Numbered from the stretch's first letter, positions 52,758 to 63,351 are shown. The stretch is 64,000 nucleotides of DNA from Bradyrhizobium sp. AZCC 1610 (GCF_036924515.1 NZ_JAZHRR010000001.1:3133001-3197000); one strand, 5' to 3'. The notes: generated by a model not told the origin, from the letters alone. Made by a program: numbers and translations.

Positions 52758-54245
52758 GTGACCCATCGAATTGCAACGGCTGCGATCGACGGTTGGCCTG
52801 CGCTCATTCCGGGCGGCAAGCGGCTGGCGCGGTCGCTTGCGGTGCTTGGCCTCCTGGCCAGCTCAGCCGGCTGCATCCTGACCAAGGACCTGCCCGATCC
52901 CGCGCTCGACATACCCGACGGCTACAAGGCGGCCCGGCTGTCGAAGGCCGCGGACGCGCCGCCGACGCTCGACTGGTGGCGCGGCTTCCGTTCCCGCGAA
53001 CTGACGGCCCTGATGGAGGAGGCGCAGACCGTCAATCTGGACATTGCGGCGGCCACCGCGCGGTTCAGGCAGGCCGATGCGCAGGCACGAATCGCGGGTG
53101 CGGCGTTGTTGCCTGCTCTCAGCGGCAGCGGCTCGGAGAGCTATTCCCGGACCTCCGGATCGAGCTCCAGCGGCTTGAGCATTGGCGGACGCGAGGTGGT
53201 CACCTATTCGGCCTCGCTCAGCGCCAGCTACGAATTGGATTTCTGGGGCAAGAACCGCGATGCCGCGCAGGCGGCGGAGGAGACCTCCGTCGCCACCCGT
53301 TTCGACCGCGATGTCATCGCGCTGACCACACTGACGACAGTCGCAAATGCCTATTTCCAGGTGCTCACCGCGCAGGACCGGATCCGGACCGCTCAGCGCA
53401 ACATCGCCAGTGCCGAGCGCATCCTCAATGCCATCAAGGAGCGGCTGACAGCCGGCACCGGCACCGACCTCGACGTCGCGCAACAGGAGAGCGTGGTAGC
53501 CAACCAGCGCGCACTGGTGCCGCCGCTGCGTCAGACGCTCGACCAGAACATCAACGCGCTGGCGACGCTGGTGTCGCGGCCGCCGGAAGCGGTGCGCGTC
53601 ACCGGCGGCTCGCTGAACCAGATCGCCGCGCCGCGCGTGACGCCCGGCCTGCCGTCGGAATTGCTGACGCAGCGTCCGGACATCAGGCGCCAGGAAGCCC
53701 AGCTTGCCTCTGCGACCGCCAATGTCGGCAGCGCCCGCGCGCAGTTTTTTCCGAGCATTCAATTGACCGGGCAGGGCGGCTATCAAAGCTCGGCGCTGTC
53801 GTCGCTGTTTCAGCCGCAGGCTGCGTTCTTCAGCATGGTCGGCAGCCTGACCCAGCCGATCTTCGACGGCGGCCGGATCCTCGGCAATTTCGAGTTCACC
53901 AAGGCGCGGCAGGACGAACTGCTGCAGACCTATCGCAAGACAGTGGTGCAGGCCTTTGCCGATGTCGATACTGCCTTGATGTCGATCCGCCAGACCACGG
54001 AGAGGCTGCGGTTGCAGCGTGAGGTGGTGGCGGCGTCACGGCGGGCCTTCGAGCTGTCCGAGCAGCAGCTGCGGGCCGGGACCGCCGATATCGTAACTGT
54101 GCTAAATACGCAGCAGACGTTATTCCAGGCCGAAGATTTGCTGTGGCAGGCCCAATTGGCCCGGCTGCTCGCGATCGTCAGTCTCTATCAGGCGCTGGGG
54201 GGCGGCTGGGAGCCCAGGATGGAGAGGGCGGTCAATGCTCTTTAA
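52758..54245 (+). CDS. outer-membrane efflux protein, NodT family
   Basis: A 495-residue TolC-like lipoprotein that forms the outer-membrane channel of the RND pump. The lipobox is VLGLLASSAGC. Two OEP repeats follow: the first with NLDIAAATARFRQADAQARI and YELDFWGKNRDAAQAAEETS, the second with RPDIRRQEAQLASATANVGS and LTQPIFDGGRILGNFEF. GTG 52758 is proposed with TGGAG at 52746-52750; a longer frame from 52626 adds a non-signal-like tail. It overlaps the adaptor gene by 11 bases, so the complete pump is one operon. Confidence 0.92.
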   Translation: MTHRIATAAIDGWPALIPGGKRLARSLAVLGLLASSAGCILTKDLPDPALDIPDGYKAARLSKAADAPPTLDWWRGFRSRELTALMEEAQTVNLDIAAATARFRQADAQARIAGAALLPALSGSGSESYSRTSGSSSSGLSIGGREVVTYSASLSASYELDFWGKNRDAAQAAEETSVATRFDRDVIALTTLTTVANAYFQVLTAQDRIRTAQRNIASAERILNAIKERLTAGTGTDLDVAQQESVVANQRALVPPLRQTLDQNINALATLVSRPPEAVRVTGGSLNQIAAPRVTPGLPSELLTQRPDIRRQEAQLASATANVGSARAQFFPSIQLTGQGGYQSSALSSLFQPQAAFFSMVGSLTQPIFDGGRILGNFEFTKARQDELLQTYRKTVVQAFADVDTALMSIRQTTERLRLQREVVAASRRAFELSEQQLRAGTADIVTVLNTQQTLFQAEDLLWQAQLARLLAIVSLYQALGGGWEPRMERAVNAL

Positions 54246-55620
54246 GCCGGAAGTAAAGGACGACGCGAAGACGGCGCGCAAGCGCGTCGCGCGTGGCATT
54301 GGCCGGCGGATGGTATCGCTGACCATCACGCTATTGATCCTCGGCGGCCTCGGCTATCTCGGCTGGAACGCCTTCCAGCAGAAGCAGACCGGCCGTGGCG
54401 GGCCCGGCGCACGCCCCGACCTCCCGGTGCCGGTGCTGGCGGCTGTGCCGCGCACGCAGGATGTGCCGGTTTATCTCGAAGCGGTGGGCTCGGTCCGCGC
54501 GCTGAACAATGTGATCGTGCGCGCGCAGGTCGACGGCAAGCTGATCAAGGTGAATTTCGTTGAGGGCCAGGACGTCAAGCAGGGCGACGTGCTGGCCGAA
54601 ATCGACCCTGTGATCTACCAGGCCCAGTACGATCAGGCGGTGGCGAAGAAGGCGCAGGATGAGGCGCTGCTTGCCAACCAGAAGCTCGATCTGGCGCGCT
54701 ATCAGCAGCTTGCCGCGTCGAATGCCGGCTCCAAGCAGCAGGCCGATACGCAGCGCTCGGTGGTCGCCCAGCAGGAAGCACTGGTGCAGGCCGACCAGGC
54801 CGCGATCGACAATGCTCGGGCGATGCTCGGCTATACCAAGGTCATCGCGCCGCTGACGGGGCGCGTCGGCCTGCGCCAGGTCGACCAGGGCAACATCATC
54901 CGCGCTTCTGACGTCACCGGCCTCGTCATCATCACGCAGTTGCAGCCGATCGCGGTGCAGTTCAGCCTGCCGCAGCAGCAGATCGTGCGAGTCAACGCCG
55001 CTGCCGCCAAGGGCGTGCTGGCGGTGGATGTGTTCGGCAATGACGGCGTGACGGTCGTCGATACAGGTACGCTCAAGGGCATCGACAACCAGGTCGATCC
55101 GACCACGGGCACGCTGAAGCTGAAGGCCGAATTTCCGAACGCCAAGTTTCAGCTCTGGCCCGGACAGTTCGTCAATGTGCGGCTGAGGGTCGAAACGCTG
55201 GAGAAGGCGATCGTGGTGCCGACGTCGGCGGTCCAGCGTGGTCCCGTTGGGACGTTCAGCTATGTGATCGGCCCCGATAATGTCGCGACCGCCAAGCCAG
55301 TCGTGGTGACGCAGCAGAACGAAAACGACGCGGTGATCGCGAGCGGCCTTTCGACCTCCGACCGCGTCGTGACCACAGGCTTTGCCAATCTTTCCGACGG
55401 CGCCAAGGTTTTGATCGGCACCGATGATCGGGCGCCGACCGCCGACCTCGCGCCGCGCAAGCGCAGCCGTTCGCCGGACGCCAAGGGAGATTCCAAGGGC
55501 GGTCAGGGCAAGGATGGCGAACACCGCGGCAAGCGCGAGCGCGGCGAGGGTGATCTGAAGGGACAAACCGGCCCGGCACCAGCCGAGCCGTCGGGCGGCG
55601 CTGCGAAGTCGCAGCCATGA
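54235..55620 (+). CDS. RND efflux periplasmic adaptor, MdtA type
   Basis: A 461-residue membrane fusion protein. One N-terminal membrane helix (VSLTITLLILGGLGYLGWNA) precedes the barrel-sandwich/lipoyl part (PVYLEAVGSVRALNNVIVRA, QVDGKLIKVNFVEGQDVKQG), a short hairpin with QQADTQRSVVAQQEAL, and the beta-barrel (VIITQLQPIAVQFSLPQQQI). The C-terminal tail beyond residue 400 is a lysine/aspartate/glycine-rich disordered extension (KGDSKGGQGKDGEHRG), longer than usual. ATG 54235 lies within the end of the NodT gene. Confidence 0.93.
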   Translation: MLFKPEVKDDAKTARKRVARGIGRRMVSLTITLLILGGLGYLGWNAFQQKQTGRGGPGARPDLPVPVLAAVPRTQDVPVYLEAVGSVRALNNVIVRAQVDGKLIKVNFVEGQDVKQGDVLAEIDPVIYQAQYDQAVAKKAQDEALLANQKLDLARYQQLAASNAGSKQQADTQRSVVAQQEALVQADQAAIDNARAMLGYTKVIAPLTGRVGLRQVDQGNIIRASDVTGLVIITQLQPIAVQFSLPQQQIVRVNAAAAKGVLAVDVFGNDGVTVVDTGTLKGIDNQVDPTTGTLKLKAEFPNAKFQLWPGQFVNVRLRVETLEKAIVVPTSAVQRGPVGTFSYVIGPDNVATAKPVVVTQQNENDAVIASGLSTSDRVVTTGFANLSDGAKVLIGTDDRAPTADLAPRKRSRSPDAKGDSKGGQGKDGEHRGKRERGEGDLKGQTGPAPAEPSGGAAKSQP

Positions 55621-55668
55621 TCCACGCGCCGCACGCCTGAAAATGAATTCGCAAGTGAGGACGCAACC

Positions 55669-58600
55669 ATGAGCGTCTCCGAACCGTTCATCCGCCGGCC
55701 GATCGCGACCTCGCTGTTGGGGATCGCGCTGATGATCGGCGGCGCGCTCGGCTATTGGGCGCTGCCGGTATCGGCGCTGCCGCAGGTCGATTTTCCGACC
55801 GTGCAGGTGACGACGCAACTGCCGGGCGCCAGCCCCGACGTGATCGCGTCGCTGATCACGGCACCGCTGGAGCGGCAGCTCGGGCAGATTCCGTCGTTGT
55901 CGTCGATGCAGTCGACCTCCTCGTTCGGCGTCAGCCAGATCTCGCTGCAGTTCGACCTCAACCGCGACATCGATGGCGCCACCCAGGACGTGCAGGCCGC
56001 GATCAACGCCGCCGCCGGGATCCTGCCGAGAAACCTGCCGTATCCGCCGACCTACGCCAAGGTCAATCCGGCCGATGCGCCGGTCCTGACACTGGCGCTG
56101 ACGTCGGAGACGATTTCGCTGCGCGCGATGAGCGATATTGCCGACACCATCCTCGGCCAGCGGCTCAGCCAGATTTCCGGCGTTGGGCGCGTTGCAATAC
56201 TCGGCGGGCTCAAGCCCGCGGTGCGTGTGCAGGCCGATTTGGCGCGGCTCGCCGCCTACGGCATTTCGATGGAGGATCTGCGCAACGCTATCGCGGGCGC
56301 CAACGTGTCGGGGCCGAAGGGATCGCTCGACGGCGCGCAGCAGGCCTACACCATCGCCGCCAACGACCAGATCGCGGCGGCGGAGGCGTACAAGCCGATC
56401 ATCATCGCCTATCGCAACGGCTCGCCGGTCACGATCGGCGACGTCGCCATCATCATCGATGGGCTGGAGAACGATCGCACCGGCGGCTGGTATCAGGGCA
56501 CGCCGGCCGTGATCATCGACATCCAGCGGCAACCCGGTGCCAACGTGATCGAGGTGGTCCGGCAGATCCGTGCGGAAATTCCAAAAGTGCAGCGCGCGAT
56601 CCCGGCCGGCGTCAACCTGACCATCGTCTCCGACCGCACCGTCACCATTCGGGCGTCCGTCCGCGACGTCCAGTTCACGCTGATCCTTTCCGTGGTGCTG
56701 GTGACGCTGGTAGTGCTGCTGTTCCTGCGGTCGCTGCGCGCGACGCTGATCGCGGGCGTGGCGCTGCCGCTGTCGCTGATCACGAGCTTCGGCATCATGT
56801 ATTTTTCGGGCTTCAGCCTCGACAATCTGTCGCTGATGGCGCTGACGATCGGAACCGGCTTCGTGGTCGACGACGCCATCGTGATGATCGAGAACATCGT
56901 CCGTCACATGGAAAACGGCGAGTCCGTGATGGAGGCGTCGCTGAAGGGCGCCAGCGAAATTGGCTTCACCGTGATTTCGCTGACGGTGTCGCTGATCGCG
57001 GTGTTCATCCCGCTATTGTTCATGTCCGGACTGGTCGGGCGCATGTTCCGCGAATTCGCGCTGACGCTGACGATCGCGGTCGTGACCTCGGCGATCGTGT
57101 CGCTGACGCTGACGCCGATGATGTGCTCGCGGCTGCTCAAGCATGTCGGCGAGGAGATGACGGTCCCGGGGCTTGCCGCCGTCAGCCGCTTCATCGACCG
57201 CATGGTCGCGTTCTACCATCGCACGCTGCTGTGGGTGCTGCAGCGCCAGCGCGCAACGCTGGTGGTGACGTTCGCCACCATCGCCGCGACGCTTGTCTTG
57301 TATGTGATCGCGCCGAAGGGCTTTTTGCCGCTGCAGGACACCGCGTCGATCACGGCGGTGACCGAGGCCGGGCCCGATGTTTCCTTTGTCGAGATGCAGA
57401 GCCGGCAGGCGGCGGCAGCGGCTGCGATCCAGGCCGATCCGGATGTCGTCGGCGTGGTCTCCGTGATCGGCGCGGGGTCCGTCAATCCGACCACCAATGT
57501 CGGACGCCTGGTGATGACGCTCAGGCCGCGCGGCGAACGGCACGATGACATTTCCGCCGTGGTCGACCGGCTGAAACAACGCACCGCGTCGATCCCCGGC
57601 ATGACCATCTATTTCCAGCCGGTGCAGGACGTGCAGATCTCGACCCAGTCGAGCCGCTCGCAGTACCAGTATACGCTGACCGGCACCGATGCGACGCAGG
57701 TCTCGCTGTGGTCGCAGAAGCTGATCGCCGAAATGCGCCGGGATCCGCTGTTCCGCGACGTTTCGTCGGAAGCGCAGGAGGGCGGCTTGCGTGCCGCGCT
57801 CGACATCAATCGGCAGCGCGCCGGCCAGCTCGGCGTTAGCCTCCAGGCGGTCAACGACACCCTCAACGACGCCTTCGCACAGCGGCAGATTTCGACCATC
57901 TACGGCCAGGCCAACCAGTATCGCGTGGTGCTGGAGGCGATGCCGATGTACCAGCGCGATCCGTCGATCCTGTCAAAGCTCTATCTGCCGGGAGCCGCGA
58001 GTACGACCGCAGGCGCCCCCGGCGCGCAGGTGCCGCTGTCGGCGGTGGCGACGCTGACCCGCACCACCGCGCCGCTGGCGATTTCGCATCTGGCGCAGTT
58101 CCCGGCGGTCTCGCTCAGCTTCAACCTCGCGCCCGGCGAGGCGCTGGGCGATGCCGTCGAGGCGGTCAAGAAAATCGAGACCAGCATCGGCATGCCCGGC
58201 AGTATCGTCGGCGTCTACGCAGGCGATGCCGCCGAATTCGCGAAATCGCTGGCCGGCCAGCCCTGGCTCATTCTGGCGGCGATCGTCACCATCTACATCG
58301 TGCTTGGCGTGCTCTACGAGAGCTACATCCACCCGATCACTATTCTCTCGACGCTGCCGTCCGCGGGCGTCGGCGCTATTCTGGCGCTGATGCTGTTCGG
58401 GCAGGACCTGTCGGTGATCGGCCTGATCGGCATCATTCTGTTGATGGGCATCGTCAAGAAGAACGCGATCATGATGATCGACTTCGCGCTGGAGGCGGAG
58501 CGGCATCAGGGCATGTCGCCTCATGAAGCCATCGTGCAAGCCTGCCTGTTGCGGTTCCGCCCGATCATGATGACGACGCTGGCCGCGTTGTTCGGCGCGC

Positions 58601-58818
58601 TGCCGCTGGCGATCGAAAGCGGGACCGGCGCCGAGCTACGCTTTCCGCTCGGCATTTCCATCATCGGCGGCCTGCTGCTGAGCCAGGTGCTGACGCTCTA
58701 CACGACGCCCGTGATCTATCTGGCGCTCGACCGGATCAATCGCAAAATCGAGAAGGCCGTGCCGGACCCAGGGCCTCCCGGGCCGACGGTTGCCGGCGCC
58801 ACCGAGGGGATGCAGTAG
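55669..58818 (+). CDS. RND efflux permease, MdtB-like
   Basis: A 1,049-residue RND pump with 12 membrane segments and two large periplasmic loops. Start SVSEPFIRRPIATSLLGIAL, PQVDFPTVQVTTQLPGASPD and the proton-relay Asp pair in FVVDDAIVMIEN are standard. Of the two adjacent permeases this resembles MdtB, which works with MdtC as a heterotrimer with MdtA (exporting bile salts, novobiocin and similar compounds in enterobacteria). ATG 55669 has GAGG upstream. The stop is immediately followed by the second permease's ATG. Confidence 0.94.
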   Translation: MSVSEPFIRRPIATSLLGIALMIGGALGYWALPVSALPQVDFPTVQVTTQLPGASPDVIASLITAPLERQLGQIPSLSSMQSTSSFGVSQISLQFDLNRDIDGATQDVQAAINAAAGILPRNLPYPPTYAKVNPADAPVLTLALTSETISLRAMSDIADTILGQRLSQISGVGRVAILGGLKPAVRVQADLARLAAYGISMEDLRNAIAGANVSGPKGSLDGAQQAYTIAANDQIAAAEAYKPIIIAYRNGSPVTIGDVAIIIDGLENDRTGGWYQGTPAVIIDIQRQPGANVIEVVRQIRAEIPKVQRAIPAGVNLTIVSDRTVTIRASVRDVQFTLILSVVLVTLVVLLFLRSLRATLIAGVALPLSLITSFGIMYFSGFSLDNLSLMALTIGTGFVVDDAIVMIENIVRHMENGESVMEASLKGASEIGFTVISLTVSLIAVFIPLLFMSGLVGRMFREFALTLTIAVVTSAIVSLTLTPMMCSRLLKHVGEEMTVPGLAAVSRFIDRMVAFYHRTLLWVLQRQRATLVVTFATIAATLVLYVIAPKGFLPLQDTASITAVTEAGPDVSFVEMQSRQAAAAAAIQADPDVVGVVSVIGAGSVNPTTNVGRLVMTLRPRGERHDDISAVVDRLKQRTASIPGMTIYFQPVQDVQISTQSSRSQYQYTLTGTDATQVSLWSQKLIAEMRRDPLFRDVSSEAQEGGLRAALDINRQRAGQLGVSLQAVNDTLNDAFAQRQISTIYGQANQYRVVLEAMPMYQRDPSILSKLYLPGAASTTAGAPGAQVPLSAVATLTRTTAPLAISHLAQFPAVSLSFNLAPGEALGDAVEAVKKIETSIGMPGSIVGVYAGDAAEFAKSLAGQPWLILAAIVTIYIVLGVLYESYIHPITILSTLPSAGVGAILALMLFGQDLSVIGLIGIILLMGIVKKNAIMMIDFALEAERHQGMSPHEAIVQACLLRFRPIMMTTLAALFGALPLAIESGTGAELRFPLGISIIGGLLLSQVLTLYTTPVIYLALDRINRKIEKAVPDPGPPGPTVAGATEGMQ

Positions 58819-61800
58819 ATGGCATCGATCTCGGAGCCCTTCATCCGCCGGCCGGTGGGCACCACACTGCTGGCGATCGGGCTCTTTCTGGTCGGCATCG
58901 TCGCCTATGTCTTCCTGCCGGTCTCGTCGGTACCGAACGTCGATTTTCCGATGATCCGGGTGTCGGCGACGCGGCCCGGCGCGGATCCGTCCGTCATGGC
59001 GTCGACCGTTGCCGCGCCGCTCGAACGCCGGCTCGGCCAGATCGCGGGCCTCGACCAGATCACCTCGACCAGTTCACTCGGCACCACCAGCATCCAGCTT
59101 CAATTCTCGATCGGCCGCGACATCGACCGCGCCGCGCGCGATGTGCAGGCCGCGATCAACGCCTCGCTGGCGGATCTGCCGAGCGACCTGCCGTCGCTGC
59201 CGCGATTCCGCAAAGCCAATCCGGCGGCTGCCCCCGTGTTCGTGCTGGCGCTGACGTCGAAGACGCTGACGACCAGCGCGATGTACGACGTCGCCGACAC
59301 CGTGATCGCGCAACGCATCTCGCAGGTGCCGGGCGTCGGCGAGGTCAACGTCACCGGCGCCGACCAGCCGGCGGTACGGATTGCGTTGAACCCTGTGGCC
59401 CTGTCGAATGCTGATATCGCGACCGACGACGTGCGGCTCGCCATCATCAACGCCAATCCGCTGGGGCCGGTCGGCATCTTCAACGGCGGCCGCCAGAGCG
59501 AGACGATCTCGACCAACAAGCAGATGCGCACCGCGGCCGAATTCCGCGACATTATCGTCAAGAGCTCGGCCGGCAATTTCGTCCGCCTCGCCGACGTTGC
59601 CGAGGTCGAGGATTCCGTCCGCAACAGCCGCTCGATCGCCTGGTTCAACAAGCAGCCGGCGGTCCTGATCCAGATCACCAAGCAGGGCGACGCCAATGTG
59701 ATCGACACCGTCGATCGAGTGAGGGCGCTGTTGCCGGAACTGAAGCAGTGGCTGCCCGGCGGTGTGGAAATTTCGACGCTGGTCGACCGCACCGGCACCA
59801 TCCGCGCCAGCGTGCTCGACATGCAGTTCACGCTGCTGGCGACCGCGTTCCTGGTGATGGTGGTGGTGTTCGCGTTCCTGCGGCGGCTGACGCCGACCAT
59901 TGCCGCCGGCGTCTCGGTGCCGCTGGCGCTGGCCGGCACCTGCGCCGGCATGTGGCTCGCCGGCTTCTCGATCGACAATCTGTCGCTGATGGCGCTCGCG
60001 ATTTCCGTCGGCTTCGTGGTCGACGACGCCATCGTCATGATCGAGAATATGTACCGCAACCTCGAACATGGGATGGCGCCTTATCCGGCTGCACTAGAGG
60101 GCGCCAAGCAGATCGGCTTCACGGTGCTGTCGATCAGCCTGTCGCTGATCGCCGCGTTTACGCCCCTGATCTTCATGGACGGGATCGTCGGCCGGCTGCT
60201 GCGCGAGTTCTCGCTGACGCTGACCTTTGCCATTGTGGTGTCGACCGTGGTGTCGCTCACGGTCACGCCGATGATCTGCGCACACTACATCAAGGAAGCG
60301 ACCTCCGACCGTGCGACCTGGTTCGACCGCCTGGTCGAGGGCACGCTTTCGCGCATCGTTTCCTTCTACACCCGGACGCTGCGGGCGGTGCTTGGCTTTC
60401 CGTTTCTGACGCTGATCGTGTTCTTTGCGACCATCGCGCTGACGGTGGTGCTCTATATCAAGATTCCGAAAGGCTATTTTCCGACCGACGACAGCGGCCT
60501 TGTGATCGGCGCGACGCGGGCTTCCCCCGACACCTCGTTCCAGGCGATGCTCGGGTTGCAGCAGCAACTGGCCGATATCGTGATGGCCGATCCGGCGGTG
60601 GCCGGCGTCGGTTCATCGCTCGGCGGCAGCGCCGGTCCGGGCGGCGGCGGCTCCAACCGCGGCACCATGTTCATCAGCCTGAAGCCGCCGGAGGAGCGGG
60701 CGGGCCTATCGACTGCGCAAGTGATCGATCGCCTGCGGCGGAATCTCTACCGGGTGGCCGGCATCCGCCTGTTCATGTTCGCCGCGCAGGACATCCGTAC
60801 CGGCGGGCGGCAGAGCGACTCCGACTACCAATATACGCTGTCGAGCACAGACCTCGATCTGCTGCAGAAATGGGCGCCCCTGGTGGCCAAACGTATGGAG
60901 ACGGTGGCGGGCATCACCGACATCTCCAGCGACCGCGACCCCGGCGGGTTGCAATTGTCGCTGGTGATCGATCGCAAGACCGCATCGAGCCTCGGCGTTC
61001 GCGTCCAGGACATCGACAACGCCCTGAACAACGCGTTCGCGCAGCGGCAGATTTCGATCATCTATACCCAGCGCAACCAGTACATGGTGGTGCTGGAAAT
61101 CGACCCGAAATTCCAGAACGACCCTTCCAACCTGGAACGCATCTTTGTCGCCGGCGCCAACGACGCCCAGGTGCCCCTATCGGCCGTGGTGCGCTACCAG
61201 CGCGGCCTGTCGCCGCTCGCGGTGTATCACTCGCAATCGTTCCCCTCGACGACGGTCTCGTTCAATCTGCTGCCCGACGTGCCGCTGGAGGTCGCAACCT
61301 CCAACATCCAGCGCGCGGTCGAGGAACTGCATATGCCGGAAGGAATCCGCGGCAGTTTCGACGGCAATGCCGGCGATTTCAACAAGACCAGCGGGCGGCA
61401 GCCGCTGCTGATCCTGGGCGCCTTGGTGGCGATGTATATCGTGCTCGGCGTGCTCTATGAGAGCCTGGCGCACCCGATCACGATCATCTCGACATTGCCG
61501 TCGGCAGGGCTCGGCGCGCTGCTGGCGCTGCAGGTGACCAACACGCCGCTGACGGTGATCGCCTTTGTCGGAATCATTCTGTTGATCGGCATCGTCAAGA
61601 AGAACGGTATCATGATGGTCGATTTCGCACTCGATGCCGAACGCAACCGCGGCCTGTCGTCGGCGGACGCGATCTTCGAGGCGTGCCGCGTCCGCTTCCG
61701 CCCCATTCTGATGACGACGATGGCGGCGTTGTTTGCCGGCATTCCGCTGGTCATTGCCAGCGGCCCCGGCACCGAGCTGCGCCGGCCGCTCGGCATCACC

Positions 61801-61923
61801 ATCATCGGCGGTTTGATCGTGTCCCAGATCCTGACGCTGTACACCACGCCGGTGATCTACCTCCTGATCGACCGGCTGCGGCAGCGATCCCGGCCGGCCG
61901 CGGTCGCCGCGCCCGCCGAATAG
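58819..61923 (+). CDS. RND efflux permease, MdtC-like
   Basis: A 1,034-residue RND pump, the second permease of the pair. It starts SISEPFIRRPVGTTLLAIGL, has SVPNVDFPMIRVSATRPGAD, and the Asp pair in FVVDDAIVMIENMYRNL. Zero bases separate it from the previous stop, so translation is coupled. With the NodT factor, adaptor and MdtB-like permease it makes a self-contained MdtABC-type exporter. No substrate can be assigned. Confidence 0.94.
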   Translation: MASISEPFIRRPVGTTLLAIGLFLVGIVAYVFLPVSSVPNVDFPMIRVSATRPGADPSVMASTVAAPLERRLGQIAGLDQITSTSSLGTTSIQLQFSIGRDIDRAARDVQAAINASLADLPSDLPSLPRFRKANPAAAPVFVLALTSKTLTTSAMYDVADTVIAQRISQVPGVGEVNVTGADQPAVRIALNPVALSNADIATDDVRLAIINANPLGPVGIFNGGRQSETISTNKQMRTAAEFRDIIVKSSAGNFVRLADVAEVEDSVRNSRSIAWFNKQPAVLIQITKQGDANVIDTVDRVRALLPELKQWLPGGVEISTLVDRTGTIRASVLDMQFTLLATAFLVMVVVFAFLRRLTPTIAAGVSVPLALAGTCAGMWLAGFSIDNLSLMALAISVGFVVDDAIVMIENMYRNLEHGMAPYPAALEGAKQIGFTVLSISLSLIAAFTPLIFMDGIVGRLLREFSLTLTFAIVVSTVVSLTVTPMICAHYIKEATSDRATWFDRLVEGTLSRIVSFYTRTLRAVLGFPFLTLIVFFATIALTVVLYIKIPKGYFPTDDSGLVIGATRASPDTSFQAMLGLQQQLADIVMADPAVAGVGSSLGGSAGPGGGGSNRGTMFISLKPPEERAGLSTAQVIDRLRRNLYRVAGIRLFMFAAQDIRTGGRQSDSDYQYTLSSTDLDLLQKWAPLVAKRMETVAGITDISSDRDPGGLQLSLVIDRKTASSLGVRVQDIDNALNNAFAQRQISIIYTQRNQYMVVLEIDPKFQNDPSNLERIFVAGANDAQVPLSAVVRYQRGLSPLAVYHSQSFPSTTVSFNLLPDVPLEVATSNIQRAVEELHMPEGIRGSFDGNAGDFNKTSGRQPLLILGALVAMYIVLGVLYESLAHPITIISTLPSAGLGALLALQVTNTPLTVIAFVGIILLIGIVKKNGIMMVDFALDAERNRGLSSADAIFEACRVRFRPILMTTMAALFAGIPLVIASGPGTELRRPLGITIIGGLIVSQILTLYTTPVIYLLIDRLRQRSRPAAVAAPAE

Positions 61924-61957
61924 TTGAATTACTGGCCACGAAGCGTATAGCGGGCGG

Positions 61958-62689
61958 ATGTCAGAACAAGCCAATACCAAGCCCGGCTCCGCTGAAGAGG
62001 TGGTTCCGGAGTGTCCGCATTGCGGCAAGCCGCTGCCGCTCTGCATCTGCGACAGCGTGACCCCGATCAAAAGCCGGATCTCGCTGTTGATCCTGCAGCA
62101 CCCGCAGGAGCAGGACAGGGGGCTCGGCACGGCGCGGCTGACCGCGATGCATTTCAAGGATGCGGTCGTCAAAATAGGCCTGTCCTGGCCAAGCCTCTCC
62201 AAGGCGCTGGGACGGACGGTCCACGATCCCTCGCGCTGGGCGGTGCTTTATCTCGGCTCGGCCAAGGTCGCCGATCTCGATACCGATGCCGAAATCGTCG
62301 CGATCAACCGCAAGGGCGAAATAGAGCCGCACCAGCGCGCCATTCTCTCCGACATCGAAGGCATCGTGCTGCTCGACGGAACCTGGAGCCAGGCCAAGGC
62401 GCTGTGGTGGCGCAACGCATGGATGCTGAAGTGCCAGCGGGTCATTCTCGGGCCGAAACGCCCGTCGGGTTACGGTAAGCTCCGCAAGGAGCCGCGCCGT
62501 GACGGCCTTTCCACGATCGAGGCCGCGGGCCTGCTGCTGGCTGGACTGGAGAAGCGACCGGAGATCGCGGAGGTGCTCAACGCAAGCTTTGACCGCATGC
62601 TGGCGCGCTATCGGGAAGTGCAGGCGGAAATGCCGGAGCTCGCGCCGAAACCGAAGAAGCGGGATTATCGCCGTCGCAAGCGCGGCTAA
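61958..62689 (+). CDS. DTW-domain protein, likely tRNA aminocarboxypropyltransferase
   Basis: A 243-residue DTW (TDD superfamily) protein. The N-terminal zinc-binding cysteines are in CPHCGKPLPLCICD, the SAM-site pattern is LILQHPQEQDRGLGTARL, and the DTW-type motif is LLDGTWSQAKALWWRN. The family includes TapT/TuaA, which adds an aminocarboxypropyl group to a uridine in the tRNA variable loop using SAM. A lysine-rich tail (KPKKRDYRRRKRG) would favour RNA binding. ATG 61958 lies 34 bases after the efflux operon. Confidence 0.88.
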   Translation: MSEQANTKPGSAEEVVPECPHCGKPLPLCICDSVTPIKSRISLLILQHPQEQDRGLGTARLTAMHFKDAVVKIGLSWPSLSKALGRTVHDPSRWAVLYLGSAKVADLDTDAEIVAINRKGEIEPHQRAILSDIEGIVLLDGTWSQAKALWWRNAWMLKCQRVILGPKRPSGYGKLRKEPRRDGLSTIEAAGLLLAGLEKRPEIAEVLNASFDRMLARYREVQAEMPELAPKPKKRDYRRRKRG

Positions 62690-62871
62690 CTCCGGCTTTC
62701 AAACAAAAGCTGCATCACTAGATTGTCCTATCTTTAGTTGTTATTTGCTGCAATGCAAAAACATTGGTTCCAATGTCGGATTCACGACATAACGAGCTGT
62801 GGACAATGATGACATGCTTCTTGACGATGGTAATGTTCCTCTGTTCTCCGCGTAACATTGGAGCAAAGTCG

Positions 62872-63351
62872 ATGACTTTAAGCACTGAAATCCTCACTCG
62901 CTCTCCGTTGCTCGACGCTGATGAAATCGAAGGAGAAATCGGCAATATCATCCACAACACCCGGCGAGGACCCTTTATCCGCGCAGTGCCTCACAGCGAC
63001 GATCACCCGTTGCCGGTAGGCCCGATGCCCGACTACGTCGAGCACAAGGAAGGCGTCAATCAGGTCGGTAAACTCTCAGCCGAAGCCGTGGTCCGCGAAT
63101 ATGAAGCGGCGGTGAAAGAGATCGAAGCGCTCGGTGCCGAATTGTCCGAAGCCGCCAAGAAATGTGAGGCGATGGTTGCCGGCGTTCACGCCATGGTGGA
63201 CGAGATCAAGGAACTGGCGGCGAACTATCGTGAGGAAGGCAAGCGCTACTTCCTGCAGATCGAGGATTGTTCCCTGATGACATCCGAAGTCCGCACGGTC
63301 TGCGAGACGCTGAAAAAGAAAATTGCCGCAGGTAGTAGTCTCGCCGCCTGA
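62872..63351 (+). CDS. hypothetical coiled-coil protein
   Basis: A 159-residue soluble protein. Residues 1-60 are acidic and Pro-containing (LLDADEIEGEIGNIIHNTRR). From about 70 to 145 an unbroken alpha-helical segment follows (VREYEAAVKEIEALGAELSE, CEAMVAGVHAMVDEIKELAA) with heptad-like spacing, ending in a Lys-rich stretch. No domain is recognised. ATG 62872 is chosen for its GGAG 8 bases upstream (62860-62863); a frame from TTG 62764 would add an unusual Met/Cys-rich piece. Its stop overlaps the start of a 23-codon ORF. Confidence 0.7.
   Translation: MTLSTEILTRSPLLDADEIEGEIGNIIHNTRRGPFIRAVPHSDDHPLPVGPMPDYVEHKEGVNQVGKLSAEAVVREYEAAVKEIEALGAELSEAAKKCEAMVAGVHAMVDEIKELAANYREEGKRYFLQIEDCSLMTSEVRTVCETLKKKIAAGSSLAA

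Noticed and set aside
54331..56907. An 858-codon open frame on the minus strand opposite the efflux genes
   Set aside because: It has His/Arg/Asp-rich composition typical of GC-rich antisense frames and overlaps two well-supported RND genes.
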